A stretch of DNA of 38,879 bases from IMG/VR virus record IMGVR_UViG_3300025652_000188, positions 1-38,879 of that record; one strand, given 5' to 3'. Positions 10,105 to 18,063 of the stretch are shown here, in pieces. Origin of the DNA: a virus. Within the stretch, counting starts at the first letter, position 1. Each line of letters starts with the position of its first letter. The position numbers and the translations under genes were made by a program. Under the pieces are notes generated by a model. It searched no databases. It was not told the DNA's origin and saw nothing but the letters and a program-made list of their open reading frames with translations.

Positions 10105-10213
10105 GTTTATCCCTCTTTCTCATTATCTTACGACCTCTGAAGAAAACAATTGTATTGATAGTGGTGTTGATAGTGATAGCTACCAGTAGCCAAATTTGCC
10201 ACCATTCTATCAC
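10082..10213 (-). CDS. 43-aa hidden membrane peptide (GTG start)
   Basis: A short open frame that starts at a GTG overlapping the stop of the 73-aa gene by four bases (GTGA), the classic spacing for coupled translation. The peptide begins with the Trp-rich VIEWWQIWLL, continues as one hydrophobic segment (residues about 6-25), then a strongly basic stretch (RGRKIMRKRDK) and a Ser run. This is the pattern of a single-pass membrane protein with positive residues inside the cell. It is the last gene of the minus-strand operon, and its end overlaps the converging late gene. Function unknown. Main doubt is its length. Confidence 0.5.
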   Translation of the reverse strand: MIEWWQIWLLVAITINTTINTIVFFRGRKIMRKRDKPTSSSSS

Positions 10214-10431
10214 ACGTACCTACCCGATTTATCCATGATCTCTTGTGCCATAGACTTCAGATACTTTATCAACTGAGTTACTTTATTTGTACCTTCATAC
10301 ATGGGAAGACCTAAGTTCATGGTCTTCTCAAATTCATTTGGATCTACTGCATCGTAGAGTATCTCAACATTTCCATCCTTATTAAGAAACGCTTCTAACG
10401 AGAACAGTTTCGCTTTCACCTTTGATTTCAT
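10210..10431 (-). CDS. 73-aa hypothetical protein
   Basis: Small protein with no recognised domain. It has a basic N-terminus (MKSKVKAK), then a mix of strands and a helical C-terminal half (VTQLIKYLKSMAQEIMDKS). It overlaps the end of the nuclease-like gene upstream by 50 bases, unusually long for this operon. A GTG at 10419 is an alternative start that would shorten the overlap, but neither has a clear ribosome-binding site. It is followed by the 43-aa membrane peptide in a GTGA overlap. Confidence 0.6.
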   Translation of the reverse strand: MKSKVKAKLFSLEAFLNKDGNVEILYDAVDPNEFEKTMNLGLPMYEGTNKVTQLIKYLKSMAQEIMDKSGRYV

Positions 10432-10900
10432 TGATCGGCTCTAATTCACTTATAGGTAAGTTATAACAATCAGCTTTAAACGTAAAGCCGTTGCTTGGAT
10501 CTACTTGACCTTTCTTATATCGAGTAGCTTTAGCGTAGTACTCTTGTTTACTAATGCTACCTAGTATCCAAGCTTTACTGAGATCGGTCAGTATTCTCAC
10601 AAACACATAACTATCACAGTCTTGTTTTGTACCATGAGATGCAACCGAGCAATCATAGTTAGACTGTGGCTTAGTGTTACAACGTTTAGTCTTAACGTCA
10701 ATACGATTCCCATCTTTCACTAAATCATAGTTATATGTATTTGCTTCAGTTGCCCCAATGATATCAGCTACGATTACCTCGCCTATCGCACCCACAACAT
10801 TGCTAGTGCCACCTGTAATACTTCCCTGCAATATGCCCACAGTAGAAGCTTTTTCCCTCGCATGACGCATGTAATCCTCGCTGATTGGTACTTCAATCAT
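10382..10900 (-). CDS. PD-(D/E)XK nuclease-like protein
   Basis: A 172-aa protein with the layout of a PD-(D/E)XK nuclease core: GAIGE (Glu41) in a first helix, YDL (Asp59), then IDVKTK (Asp68, Lys70). This matches the E...D...(D/E)xK order of the restriction-endonuclease-like fold. A Cys pair-rich segment follows (residues about 74-96). Its target is unknown; a role in host DNA breakdown or repair is plausible next to ribonucleotide reductase. Start ATG overlaps the reductase stop by one base (TAATG). The fold call is moderately sure, the substrate is not. Confidence 0.65.
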   Translation of the reverse strand: MIEVPISEDYMRHAREKASTVGILQGSITGGTSNVVGAIGEVIVADIIGATEANTYNYDLVKDGNRIDVKTKRCNTKPQSNYDCSVASHGTKQDCDSYVFVRILTDLSKAWILGSISKQEYYAKATRYKKGQVDPSNGFTFKADCYNLPISELEPINEIKGESETVLVRSVS

Positions 10901-12828
10901 TAGTTTGCACCTAAGTCTACAACTTCACAGGCATCTGCAGTGCAAGCCAATTCACGAGTACCGCTCGTGTTATCTTCCTTTTCATACTTAGAAAACTTAG
11001 TCCAATCCAAAGAAGCAGGCACACGGCTTTGCCACTCTAGATAGTCATCAGCTTCTATGTCTTGATAAGGAGCTTGTTGGTACGTATGATCGGCAAATGG
11101 AAGAAACGATACACCTGACGCTATATCAAAGTTATCGTACAACCACGCACCAACTTCCATCCATTCCTCTTCCTTTACAGTAATAGTCACAGACGGTTTG
11201 TGTTCGCACCAGTTAAGTGCATAGACTTTCCAAAGTTCTAGTTGTTCTATTGCACTCATCTCAGTTCTAGTGATAGCACCACTAGGAGATTTCATTGGAA
11301 AAGAAAACACGGTAACACTATCAGGCTTCATAACGTCAGGCTCTGCAGGGATACCTTCTTCTTTCATAAATTGTGTTAAGGGATCTTTGTTATCCCCACG
11401 TACTGTTCTGATGTAAAAATCATTATGTCTAGCATGAATACCTGATGCAGAGTCAGTTAACTGAGACACAGTACCACTTGGCTTTACACAAGTAATAGCC
11501 GTACTTCTCGGTATACCAATAGCATCTGCATATTCTTTGTTAGTCTTTATTGCCACTTGTTTCATCTCTTGTAACCAAATCTTTGAATCAGTTGTCTTAG
11601 ACAGTACATAATGATCCATGATACCAGTTAATGAAACACCAAGCAAGCGTTCTTCTTCAGTATTTGTTTTCCATATCTTACGTAGATACTTCAGATCTGT
11701 AAGAGTAGACTGAAATGTACCTAGCATTGTAGCAACACGTACCTTAGATTGAAGGCTCAGTAAATCATCGTTTTCACGTACGACCACTTCAGATAAGTTA
11801 CAGAATTGATAAGGTCGGAGTATGATCTCACTACATGGGTTCGTACCCCACATGTGACCTGTCTGTCTTCTACCACTCTTAGCTACCTGATCGTCGGCAG
11901 CCTTACGATTGAACATGCCACGCTCACCTGACTTAGACTCGTACAGAGATAACCATTCTCTCATGTAAGTTTCCATAGCAGGCTTACCTTTGTAGGCTAC
12001 AGAGTTATTTGCTAATGCTCTTTGACCATTGTTGTTCCACCACTCACCTGATTTAGCGTGAGCCATTTGATCATCATTTAGGTTAGATAAGCTAATCAAA
12101 GCAGATCGTCTTACACCACCTACAACTACAACCTCACCTACCTTGCACATGATATCGTGGCACTCAACAGGAAATAACTTTCTACCTGTAGCACCCTTGA
12201 ATTTCTCAATAGTGAACTTAAATAAGTTAACCAACGGATCAGCACCTGATGCCCTGCCACCCATAATTTTCAACCTTGCACCCGCAGGTCGTACCTTTGA
12301 TACATCCCAAGAAGGTATCATTCCTGAATAAAGTAAAGCCACAAGCTCACGATATGCTTTCGCCCACCCTGCTTTACTATCTTCCACAACAATAACAACT
12401 TCAGACTCTTGCATATTCTCACTGATTACAGGTAGCTTATCTACGTTCTCTCGTTCTACAGAGAAACCTACACCTGTACCACACATAAGAATGTACATAG
12501 CTTCATCAAAACTACGTGGACTATCTACTGGTAGGTAGCTACAATTATACCCGCAAGTGTTATCTCTCTTGAGTGCATCTCCTGCAGTCATCATAGCTCT
12601 CATCGATGGCATAACTCTCAAGTCACTAATGTACTCGTGTATTATCTCTTTATCAACTCTGTCCATCTTGTAGTTGTGCTTTTCTAAGAGAGTGTCTTCC
12701 ATAAAGTTTACATATCTTGAAACTGTCTCTAACCAGTTCTCTCTTCTACCTTCATCATCCATCCACCTAGCATACCTAGACTTGTGTATAAACTCCTGAT
12801 ATGAAGTTGGTAACATATTAGACGCCAT
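10900..12828 (-). CDS. nrdJ: class II adenosylcobalamin-dependent ribonucleotide reductase
   Basis: A 642-aa enzyme that reduces ribonucleotides (triphosphates in the monomeric RTPR family) to deoxyribonucleotides for phage DNA synthesis, using vitamin B12 coenzyme rather than an oxygen-made radical. Visible signatures: an N-terminal redox cysteine in NTCGYNCSY (Cys92), the active-site loop GTNPCSEI with Asn330, Cys332 and Glu334, the partner cysteine in QFCNLSE (Cys343), and the C-terminal redox pair CTADAC (Cys629 and Cys634, five apart as in Lactobacillus RTPR). It is somewhat shorter than the 739-aa Lactobacillus enzyme. It overlaps DUF3310 upstream by 11 bases, and an upstream GGAGAAG serves as ribosome-binding site. 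Cobalamin must come from the host or its surroundings. Confidence 0.93.
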   Translation of the reverse strand: MASNMLPTSYQEFIHKSRYARWMDDEGRRENWLETVSRYVNFMEDTLLEKHNYKMDRVDKEIIHEYISDLRVMPSMRAMMTAGDALKRDNTCGYNCSYLPVDSPRSFDEAMYILMCGTGVGFSVERENVDKLPVISENMQESEVVIVVEDSKAGWAKAYRELVALLYSGMIPSWDVSKVRPAGARLKIMGGRASGADPLVNLFKFTIEKFKGATGRKLFPVECHDIMCKVGEVVVVGGVRRSALISLSNLNDDQMAHAKSGEWWNNNGQRALANNSVAYKGKPAMETYMREWLSLYESKSGERGMFNRKAADDQVAKSGRRQTGHMWGTNPCSEIILRPYQFCNLSEVVVRENDDLLSLQSKVRVATMLGTFQSTLTDLKYLRKIWKTNTEEERLLGVSLTGIMDHYVLSKTTDSKIWLQEMKQVAIKTNKEYADAIGIPRSTAITCVKPSGTVSQLTDSASGIHARHNDFYIRTVRGDNKDPLTQFMKEEGIPAEPDVMKPDSVTVFSFPMKSPSGAITRTEMSAIEQLELWKVYALNWCEHKPSVTITVKEEEWMEVGAWLYDNFDIASGVSFLPFADHTYQQAPYQDIEADDYLEWQSRVPASLDWTKFSKYEKEDNTSGTRELACTADACEVVDLGAN

Positions 12829-13096
12829 TATATTCTTCTCCTACTTTTGTTTCAATTAAACGGTTTAGATACCACCGTGCTTTTTCTAAATCTTCTACTC
12901 CATTCTTGTACTTGTATCTGCATATGTACTTCAAAATGTTGCCTTGAAGATATGTTTCAAATCCATCTCCTGTGACAGATTGAATTATGTCTATGGTTTC
13001 AATGCCTGCCTTATTATAGTGTGCAGGGCTATTGACCATATCTGTTTGTTCCTCTACTTCCTTAAGTCTCATCTTCATATATTCCAAATGTCTCAT
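12818..13096 (-). CDS. DUF3310 family protein
   Basis: A 92-aa protein with the DUF3310 signature: NSPAHYNKAGIETIDII, then GNILKYICRYKYKNGVEDLEKARWYL. The family is widespread in phages, usually sits among nucleotide-metabolism or replication genes, and its function is not established. A role in nucleotide metabolism is suggested here by its position directly before ribonucleotide reductase (11-base overlap). The start ATG shares one base with the stop of the preceding gene (TAATG). The first 20 residues are not conserved in the family, so an internal Met (for example the one before VNSPAHY) is possible. Confidence 0.8.
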   Translation of the reverse strand: MRHLEYMKMRLKEVEEQTDMVNSPAHYNKAGIETIDIIQSVTGDGFETYLQGNILKYICRYKYKNGVEDLEKARWYLNRLIETKVGEEYNGV

Positions 13097-13434
13097 TACT
13101 GATCGTTACCAAAATCCACTTTAATTACATTCTCAGGAATGTCAAGCATTTCTCCTGTATCTTGTTGATATTCTACTTTGAGTTCTTTGGCCGCAAAGTT
13201 AAACTCTATCTCAGATTCCCCACAACGAAACACTTCATCACCTCGTCTACGTAGCAAAGCCATGACACCCTCGTGCATGATTGATGCAACAGAGTGATCA
13301 TCAAATGTCTTGTACTTCTTGCCTGTCGTATCGTAGGCTACCAAGTGAAACTGATCATCAGGCATCTCAGATATGATTATGTAGTACTTGTCTTTCTCCA
13401 AAGACATAAGTGTGTTCATGTCATCTTTTTTCAT
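13096..13434 (-). CDS. 112-aa hypothetical protein
   Basis: Unrecognised small protein with a beta-rich look (KYYIIISEMPDDQFHLVAYDTTGK) and an acidic C-terminus ending VDFGNDQ. I chose the ATG at 13434 (MKKDDMNTL), which overlaps the end of the endonuclease I gene by 14 bases. The frame stays open to 13542, but that longer form would overlap the nuclease's conserved C-terminus by more than 100 bases. It sits between endonuclease I and DUF3310 in the replication operon, so a DNA-metabolism link is only contextual. Confidence 0.65.
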   Translation of the reverse strand: MKKDDMNTLMSLEKDKYYIIISEMPDDQFHLVAYDTTGKKYKTFDDHSVASIMHEGVMALLRRRGDEVFRCGESEIEFNFAAKELKVEYQQDTGEMLDIPENVIKVDFGNDQ

Positions 13435-13804
13435 TCTTGAGCCACTCCATAGGTATTGTTTTTTCTGCCCACCTATAATTGTGCTTAAGACACCAATCAG
13501 CGTAAGTGGTTTTACTTCCTTTGTAGATCTTGTTCCGTGCATTCATAAACACCATACGGATGTCTAAGTCTTTGTGTTGCTCTTTTATGAGAGCCATCTT
13601 AACTCTGTCTGCTTTATCAAACTCACCTTTAGCTTCGATGTATATGTTAGTTACAGGGATGTAGAAGTCAGGAGTGTAGGTACGTATCTTAGGTACGTAT
13701 GTTATCTTCTTCTTCTCGTACTCAAATTTTATTTTATTATGTATCAGCTTTTTAGCTAGAGACAATTCAAAATTAGATCTGTATCCTGCATTACGTTTAG
13801 CCAC
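13421..13804 (-). CDS. T7 endonuclease I-type Holliday junction resolvase (GTG start)
   Basis: A 127-aa homologue of T7 gp3 endonuclease I, which cuts branched DNA and helps break down host DNA and resolve replication intermediates before packaging. Catalytic residues are in place: Glu13 (RSNFE), Asp46 (YTPDF), Glu57 and Lys59 (IEAKG), equivalent to T7 Glu20, Asp55, Glu65 and Lys67. Downstream KxxxIKEQHKDLDIRMVF, YKGSKTTYADWC and the final IPMEWLK also follow the T7 protein closely. The GTG at 13804 is preferred over an ATG at 13930: it overlaps the upstream stop by one base (TAGTG), has an AGGGGAT ribosome-binding site, and gives a protein that begins where T7's does. Confidence 0.93.
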   Translation of the reverse strand: MAKRNAGYRSNFELSLAKKLIHNKIKFEYEKKKITYVPKIRTYTPDFYIPVTNIYIEAKGEFDKADRVKMALIKEQHKDLDIRMVFMNARNKIYKGSKTTYADWCLKHNYRWAEKTIPMEWLKNEKR

Positions 13805-14199
13805 TATATTATCCCCTGTCGGATTTTCCAGTTCAATGATTCTAGGCGTTTGCTGATATACCCTGCCGTCTTCGGGGATTGTTTTTCTAGTATAGTAAGC
13901 TCGTCTAGAAGGGGATATATCGGCACACATAAAATCTTTCCGTAATTTAAACTGTAGTTAATTGTTTGAAATTCATTCTCCACTTTCACGATATCCCTAG
14001 CTTCTGTCTCAGGCGTTAACGCTCCATGCTCTGAGAAGTTATCTTTCAAAGTTAACGGTATACCTCTGTCATGTTGCCTAAGAAATGTAATGTCTCTACC
14101 GCCACCAATACCTTTGTGAGACTCTATGTAAAGATGATACAAGTTCTCATTCAACTCAAGTAGCTTAGTTTCATAGTTATCTACGTAGATTGCTGGCAC
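13804..14199 (-). CDS. 131-aa hypothetical protein
   Basis: Unrecognised protein, mixed alpha/beta, with a Gly-rich loop (KGIGGGRDITFLRQHDRGIP) in the middle and a basic C-terminus. It is locked between the Cas4-like nuclease and endonuclease I by single-base start/stop overlaps on both sides (TAGTG at each junction), so all three are likely translated in a coupled way. It starts with GTG. Its job may relate to DNA processing, from context only. Confidence 0.65.
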   Translation of the reverse strand: MPAIYVDNYETKLLELNENLYHLYIESHKGIGGGRDITFLRQHDRGIPLTLKDNFSEHGALTPETEARDIVKVENEFQTINYSLNYGKILCVPIYPLLDELTILEKQSPKTAGYISKRLESLNWKIRQGII

Positions 14200-15089
14200 T
14201 ACAATTCTTTCTTCTTCAAGACATCATACCATATCTTAGGTGCGGTCTTAGCCTTTGATGTTACCTTCGGATGCAACTGTGCTTTTGACCAACAATGTGA
14301 TCTGTATCCACACATGCTACATATCTTAGGTAGCGTCTTGTTGCCTGTTCGTATCTGTTCCCCTTTTACTTTGTACGTTTCAAACTCAGACTTAAATGGT
14401 TTTACAAAGTCAGGATTAGGGTCAAGTAATCTCTTTACTCGTACCTCTGCATCTTTCATATATTCTTTTCTATCTTCTTCTTGCCACTCAGGTGCTTCAA
14501 CCATAGCTATCTCACCACTTGACTTATTGACAACTATCCACCCACCAAAAGGTAACCCTGTAGCTTCACCATACAGATGACCTTGCATGACATAGCCAAA
14601 TGGATCTTCTTCCTTTATCTTGTCGTAGCCACCATACCCTGTGTACTTAAACTTATATGCCCACTCGCTAGCTGACTTAACATCCCACACCTTATCTGTG
14701 CCTGACTCATCTCTTACGATAAGATCGAGTGTACCTGTAATCTTTTTACCTGCTATCTCTAGCTCAACTGATTTTTGTTTGTCTATGATTTCTACGTCAG
14801 CTTGTTCCATTATAAGTACGACCACTGATTCAACAAGGTCACCAAACATAAAACGAAACAAAGCATTGTAGTCCATCTCTTCTTTGATGCCTTGCCTATC
14901 TAGCAATTGCTGACAGAGAGGTCTACCTAAACCTGACATACGTATGCTGAACTCACGCTTCTTATTTAGTTGCCTATCTACGGAGTCCTTGCATTCTTGT
15001 GCGAAGTCTTCAATAGCACTAGGGGAGATCGTGACTTCCCCCCTAGTTGCTTTTTGCATGTAGTCTTGGATTTTAAGCAGATTTAGCAT
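14199..15089 (-). CDS. Cas4/RecB-like exonuclease with Fe-S cluster cysteines
   Basis: A 296-aa PD-(D/E)XK nuclease of the RecB/Cas4 type. Core residues: Glu87 in FGDLVESV, Asp122 in GTLDLIV, Asp136 and Lys138 in VWDVKSAS, and the motif GYVMQGHLYG (Gln169, Tyr173). Near the C-terminus a CxxC-x5-C cluster (CSMCGYRSHC), together with an earlier Cys59 (GRPLCQ), fits the four-cysteine 4Fe-4S arrangement of Cas4 and AddB. Such nucleases act in phage recombination and DNA end processing. I chose ATG 15089, overlapping the 283-aa gene by 17 bases; the open frame reaches 15170, but that would overlap it by nearly 100 bases. Confidence 0.85.
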   Translation of the reverse strand: MLNLLKIQDYMQKATRGEVTISPSAIEDFAQECKDSVDRQLNKKREFSIRMSGLGRPLCQQLLDRQGIKEEMDYNALFRFMFGDLVESVVVLIMEQADVEIIDKQKSVELEIAGKKITGTLDLIVRDESGTDKVWDVKSASEWAYKFKYTGYGGYDKIKEEDPFGYVMQGHLYGEATGLPFGGWIVVNKSSGEIAMVEAPEWQEEDRKEYMKDAEVRVKRLLDPNPDFVKPFKSEFETYKVKGEQIRTGNKTLPKICSMCGYRSHCWSKAQLHPKVTSKAKTAPKIWYDVLKKKEL

Positions 15090-15924
15090 TGAAATCAGCC
15101 GACAAGTCCTGTTCCTCACTAGGAGAAATGAGTTTCTGAGCTTCTCTGAACTGATTAAGAACATTCTCATTGTGACCTTTGACAGTCTGTGAGAAATCTT
15201 TCATCAATGCCTTATCGTCTTCCGAGACTTGTACTTCCGAATGGAGAGTCGGAACTGGTACATAGTAGATAACTGAACCTGACTTGACCTTGCTTGTTGC
15301 CAACTTCATAACAACCTTTTGCATGATCTTCTTCTGCCTAGTTAAGCTCTCTATAAAATTGCTGATAGGTTTGAACCCTGATCTTTTGAAGTAGGATACG
15401 AAAGGTTTATCCTTGATCTCGACCTTAGTTCCATCAGCCTTTGCAAAGTCACCAGTTATTTGACCATAGATAACTTGGTTGCAAACTGCAGACCGTGACT
15501 TTACTTTAAGCGGGTCATCATCTTTAAGAAGTTCTTCTTCTTTAGCTGACAATCTACCACACTTATTCCCCGCTAGGGTGTCAGGGAATTCTCCTGCTAA
15601 TGTTGGTTTTTGCACAGACTTACAAACAAATGTTTGTTGCTCCATGTCATATACGCTCCATTCAAATGTACGTAAGATAGGTCTTACAAGTACTTCTTTA
15701 GCGTAGATAAACTCACCATCGACAAACATCTTCCATGAGCCACGTGTAAGTGTCACACCATCATCTGTCTCTGTGTCATAGTTTATGTTTAGTCTAGGTA
15801 GTCCTACATTGCTTGTAGCTTTCGCTTGTCCTGTAAGTTCCATAAATGTAGATGTATCATCATCGTTAAATGCTGATACTAATTGATCCATTTCGTTTCC
15901 GATTACTAGTTCATTTGTTTCCAT
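15073..15924 (-). CDS. 283-aa replication-operon protein, possible ssDNA-binding protein
   Basis: No family recognised. The protein is beta-rich with many aromatic and basic residues in its middle (SYFKRSGFKPISNFIESLTRQKK) and a loose acidic C-terminus (SPSEEQDLSADFNAKSA). It sits between polymerase and a recombination nuclease, the place where many phages encode their single-stranded DNA-binding or annealing protein. The acidic tail would fit that role, but no OB-fold signature can be asserted by eye. Ribosome-binding site AAAAGGA precedes the ATG; 44 bases separate it from the polymerase stop. Confidence 0.65.
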   Translation of the reverse strand: METNELVIGNEMDQLVSAFNDDDTSTFMELTGQAKATSNVGLPRLNINYDTETDDGVTLTRGSWKMFVDGEFIYAKEVLVRPILRTFEWSVYDMEQQTFVCKSVQKPTLAGEFPDTLAGNKCGRLSAKEEELLKDDDPLKVKSRSAVCNQVIYGQITGDFAKADGTKVEIKDKPFVSYFKRSGFKPISNFIESLTRQKKIMQKVVMKLATSKVKSGSVIYYVPVPTLHSEVQVSEDDKALMKDFSQTVKGHNENVLNQFREAQKLISPSEEQDLSADFNAKSA

Positions 15925-15968
15925 TTCATTTTCCTTTTTAGTTTTATTTAAAATGTAATTTGAGCTTA

Positions 15969-17501
15969 CTATTTAATTTCAGTAAGGTCAAGCCAATTAT
16001 TACCTATTTTTAATTCTATTCCTATTGGCATGTCGTACTCTAAGCCATACCTAGCTTTCGAGCCGTCAGAAATAGACAACATGGCTTCAGAAAGTACCTT
16101 CACACACTGATCTTTTTCATCAGGATGTACGTCAAGTACTATTGAATCATGTACTGTGTTGCATATAACTGACTTCATATCTAATTCTCTCATCACCTTA
16201 TCTAGCTTAACTAAGGCAATGGGCAGTAAGTCAGCCGTTGCAAATCCTTGTACGGGGTAATTACAGATAGCCGTTCTGTTTGTGGCTGCCCCCCACTCAG
16301 TCCACTTGGCATCAGGGAAAGCATAGGTGCGACCTGAAGGTAATTTTATCTCTTTGGTCTTGACTGCTTCTTTCTCTAATTCCTTGTGCCAATCAGCAAC
16401 CTTCTCATACTTCTCTTTAAACGCCGTGTAGTAGGCTTGTTGTGCGGGAGTACCACTGACCCCACCATAGAGAGGTTTGAACGTGTGTGCCTTTGCATCT
16501 TGCCTAGAACACCCTATTATCGATGCAGTGTAGCTATGGACATCAGTTCCCTTGAGAACATCGTCGTAAGCTTGTGGATCTCGTGCAAGAAACCCTGCTA
16601 CTCTGAACTCCAACTGAGAGTAATCTCCCTCAAGTATGTAGCCACCATCGAATCGACTTTCGACCACTTTACGTATGGCAAAGGTAGAACCACGTGGCAT
16701 GTTTTGAAAGTTGGGATTACGACTAGATAGCCTACCAGTAGCCGTGACACATTGCATGAACTCAGGATGAATGAAGTTATCATCATCTGCATTGTTCTTC
16801 ATGCCCTCGACAAAGGTAGATAGGTAGGTGCGAATAGCATTGTATCTTGAGTAGGCTACACAGAACTCACGTGCTTCACCACTTAGTTCAGTTGATCTAT
16901 CTTCAAGAGTAACCTTATCTGTCTTGAACCCTGCAGATGCTACATCTTTTGGATTACGAGGTATGATCTTAAAACCTGCTACCTCATTGGTGCTTTGATA
17001 GATAGTACCTTTACCTTTGCATGGCTTGCATATCCGTAATGCTTTACTTGGTTCACCATTCTTATTGACAGGTCTGACACGACCATGACCTAGACAACCT
17101 GCACACATCTGTCCCACAGTTTTGTACACGATATCAGTCATGTTACGTACATTACGAATGAAATCATTCTTCTTCATACGTGTACGTAGTTTAGGTTTGA
17201 TTGTGTTACCTCGCATCTCATGCCCAAGATTAAATGTAACTGACCACAGAGTTTTATCTTTTACTTTGCGAGAGTACAACAACACACTACGATCATCAGG
17301 ACTAGATAGATTGATAGGTGTATCCCCCATTGCTTCCTTTGCCATAGTCTGTAGTTTGTTTTCTAGGTAGGATAGTTCCTCGTTGTATTCTTTCTCTATC
17401 TCATCTAAGGTATCTAAGTTTACCTTAAGTCCATTCATCTCGATGCGAGTGAGGACGTTTGTCATTTCAAGCGAAAGTTTTAGTGTTGGTATAAGTGTCA
17501 T
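15969..17501 (-). CDS. family A DNA polymerase with DnaJ-type zinc insertion
   Basis: A 510-aa replicative polymerase without its own exonuclease domain. Polymerase motifs: TATGRLSSRNPNFQN (residues 253-267), motif A GDYSQLEFR with Asp293, O-helix RQDAKAHTFKPLYGG (Arg333, Lys337, Phe341, Tyr345), and motif C VHDS with His451 and Asp452. Phe341 matches E. coli Phe762. Motif C has Ser where most relatives have Glu. Residues 133-165 hold two CxxCxGxG motifs (CAGCLGHG and CKPCKGKG), a DnaJ-like zinc-binding insertion before the palm, as described for phage HMO-2011. The ATG at 17501 has GGAGA upstream; a TTG at 17537 is less likely. It overlaps the exonuclease gene by 35 bases, so the two are probably coupled. 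Confidence 0.93.
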   Translation of the reverse strand: MTLIPTLKLSLEMTNVLTRIEMNGLKVNLDTLDEIEKEYNEELSYLENKLQTMAKEAMGDTPINLSSPDDRSVLLYSRKVKDKTLWSVTFNLGHEMRGNTIKPKLRTRMKKNDFIRNVRNMTDIVYKTVGQMCAGCLGHGRVRPVNKNGEPSKALRICKPCKGKGTIYQSTNEVAGFKIIPRNPKDVASAGFKTDKVTLEDRSTELSGEAREFCVAYSRYNAIRTYLSTFVEGMKNNADDDNFIHPEFMQCVTATGRLSSRNPNFQNMPRGSTFAIRKVVESRFDGGYILEGDYSQLEFRVAGFLARDPQAYDDVLKGTDVHSYTASIIGCSRQDAKAHTFKPLYGGVSGTPAQQAYYTAFKEKYEKVADWHKELEKEAVKTKEIKLPSGRTYAFPDAKWTEWGAATNRTAICNYPVQGFATADLLPIALVKLDKVMRELDMKSVICNTVHDSIVLDVHPDEKDQCVKVLSEAMLSISDGSKARYGLEYDMPIGIELKIGNNWLDLTEIK

Positions 17502-18063
17502 TAAATAGTTCTCCAAATGTTGTGCCAAAGGCTTCAAGTTGTTTTACTGCCACTTCTTCTGTAGCAATCACGTCTGCTATACCATATTCTTTCACGATGT
17601 CATAAGGTATATCATAGAATGTTTTACCATCCTTTAGATAAGGTGCAACCAAATCTTTTTCTTTTTGTGTCACGCCATATCTTTTTGCAAGAGAGTCAAG
17701 ACTAAGTGACCATCTTCTTGCTTTAGCTAAGATGTACTCAGCCACCATAGTGTCGTACACGTGACCATCATACTTAAAGCCACATGCTCGTACCCAAGTT
17801 AAATCAAACTTGAGGTTCTGTCCTACAAGAACATCAGTCTTATCTAAGGTAGCCTGCATGTTTGCAAACCAATCTTCCCCTACTGATGCTCTCTCATCTG
17901 AGTGATAGACAAAATCGTAGCCTACCTCATCTTCACCTAGCCACTTATAACCGATGGATACAAGCCTATTATTAAAATAAGGCAAAGCAGTAGTGCCACC
18001 AGATCCCTTTGTTTTGTGAGTTGTTTCGACATCAAGTGTCAACACGTTTAGTTGTTCTACCAT
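17467..18063 (-). CDS. 3'-5' exonuclease (proofreading domain as separate protein)
   Basis: A 198-aa DEDDy exonuclease of the DNA polymerase I/DnaQ superfamily. ExoI is LDVETT (Asp11, Glu13), ExoII is GQNLKFDLTW (Asp87), ExoIII is KEYGIADV (Tyr160, Asp164). In most family A polymerases this domain is fused to the polymerase; here it is a separate gene that overlaps the polymerase gene by 35 bases. It likely proofreads as part of a two-subunit enzyme. Start ATG 18063 has a strong AGGAGAAG; an earlier in-frame codon at 18102 lies inside the HNH gene. Confidence 0.9.
   Translation of the reverse strand: MVEQLNVLTLDVETTHKTKGSGGTTALPYFNNRLVSIGYKWLGEDEVGYDFVYHSDERASVGEDWFANMQATLDKTDVLVGQNLKFDLTWVRACGFKYDGHVYDTMVAEYILAKARRWSLSLDSLAKRYGVTQKEKDLVAPYLKDGKTFYDIPYDIVKEYGIADVIATEEVAVKQLEAFGTTFGELFNDTYTNTKTFA

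Noticed and set aside
13804-13930. Longer endonuclease I beginning at ATG 13930
   Set aside because: It would overlap the upstream gene by 127 bases and add residues absent from the T7 enzyme; the GTG at 13804 has a better ribosome-binding site and a single-base stop/start overlap.
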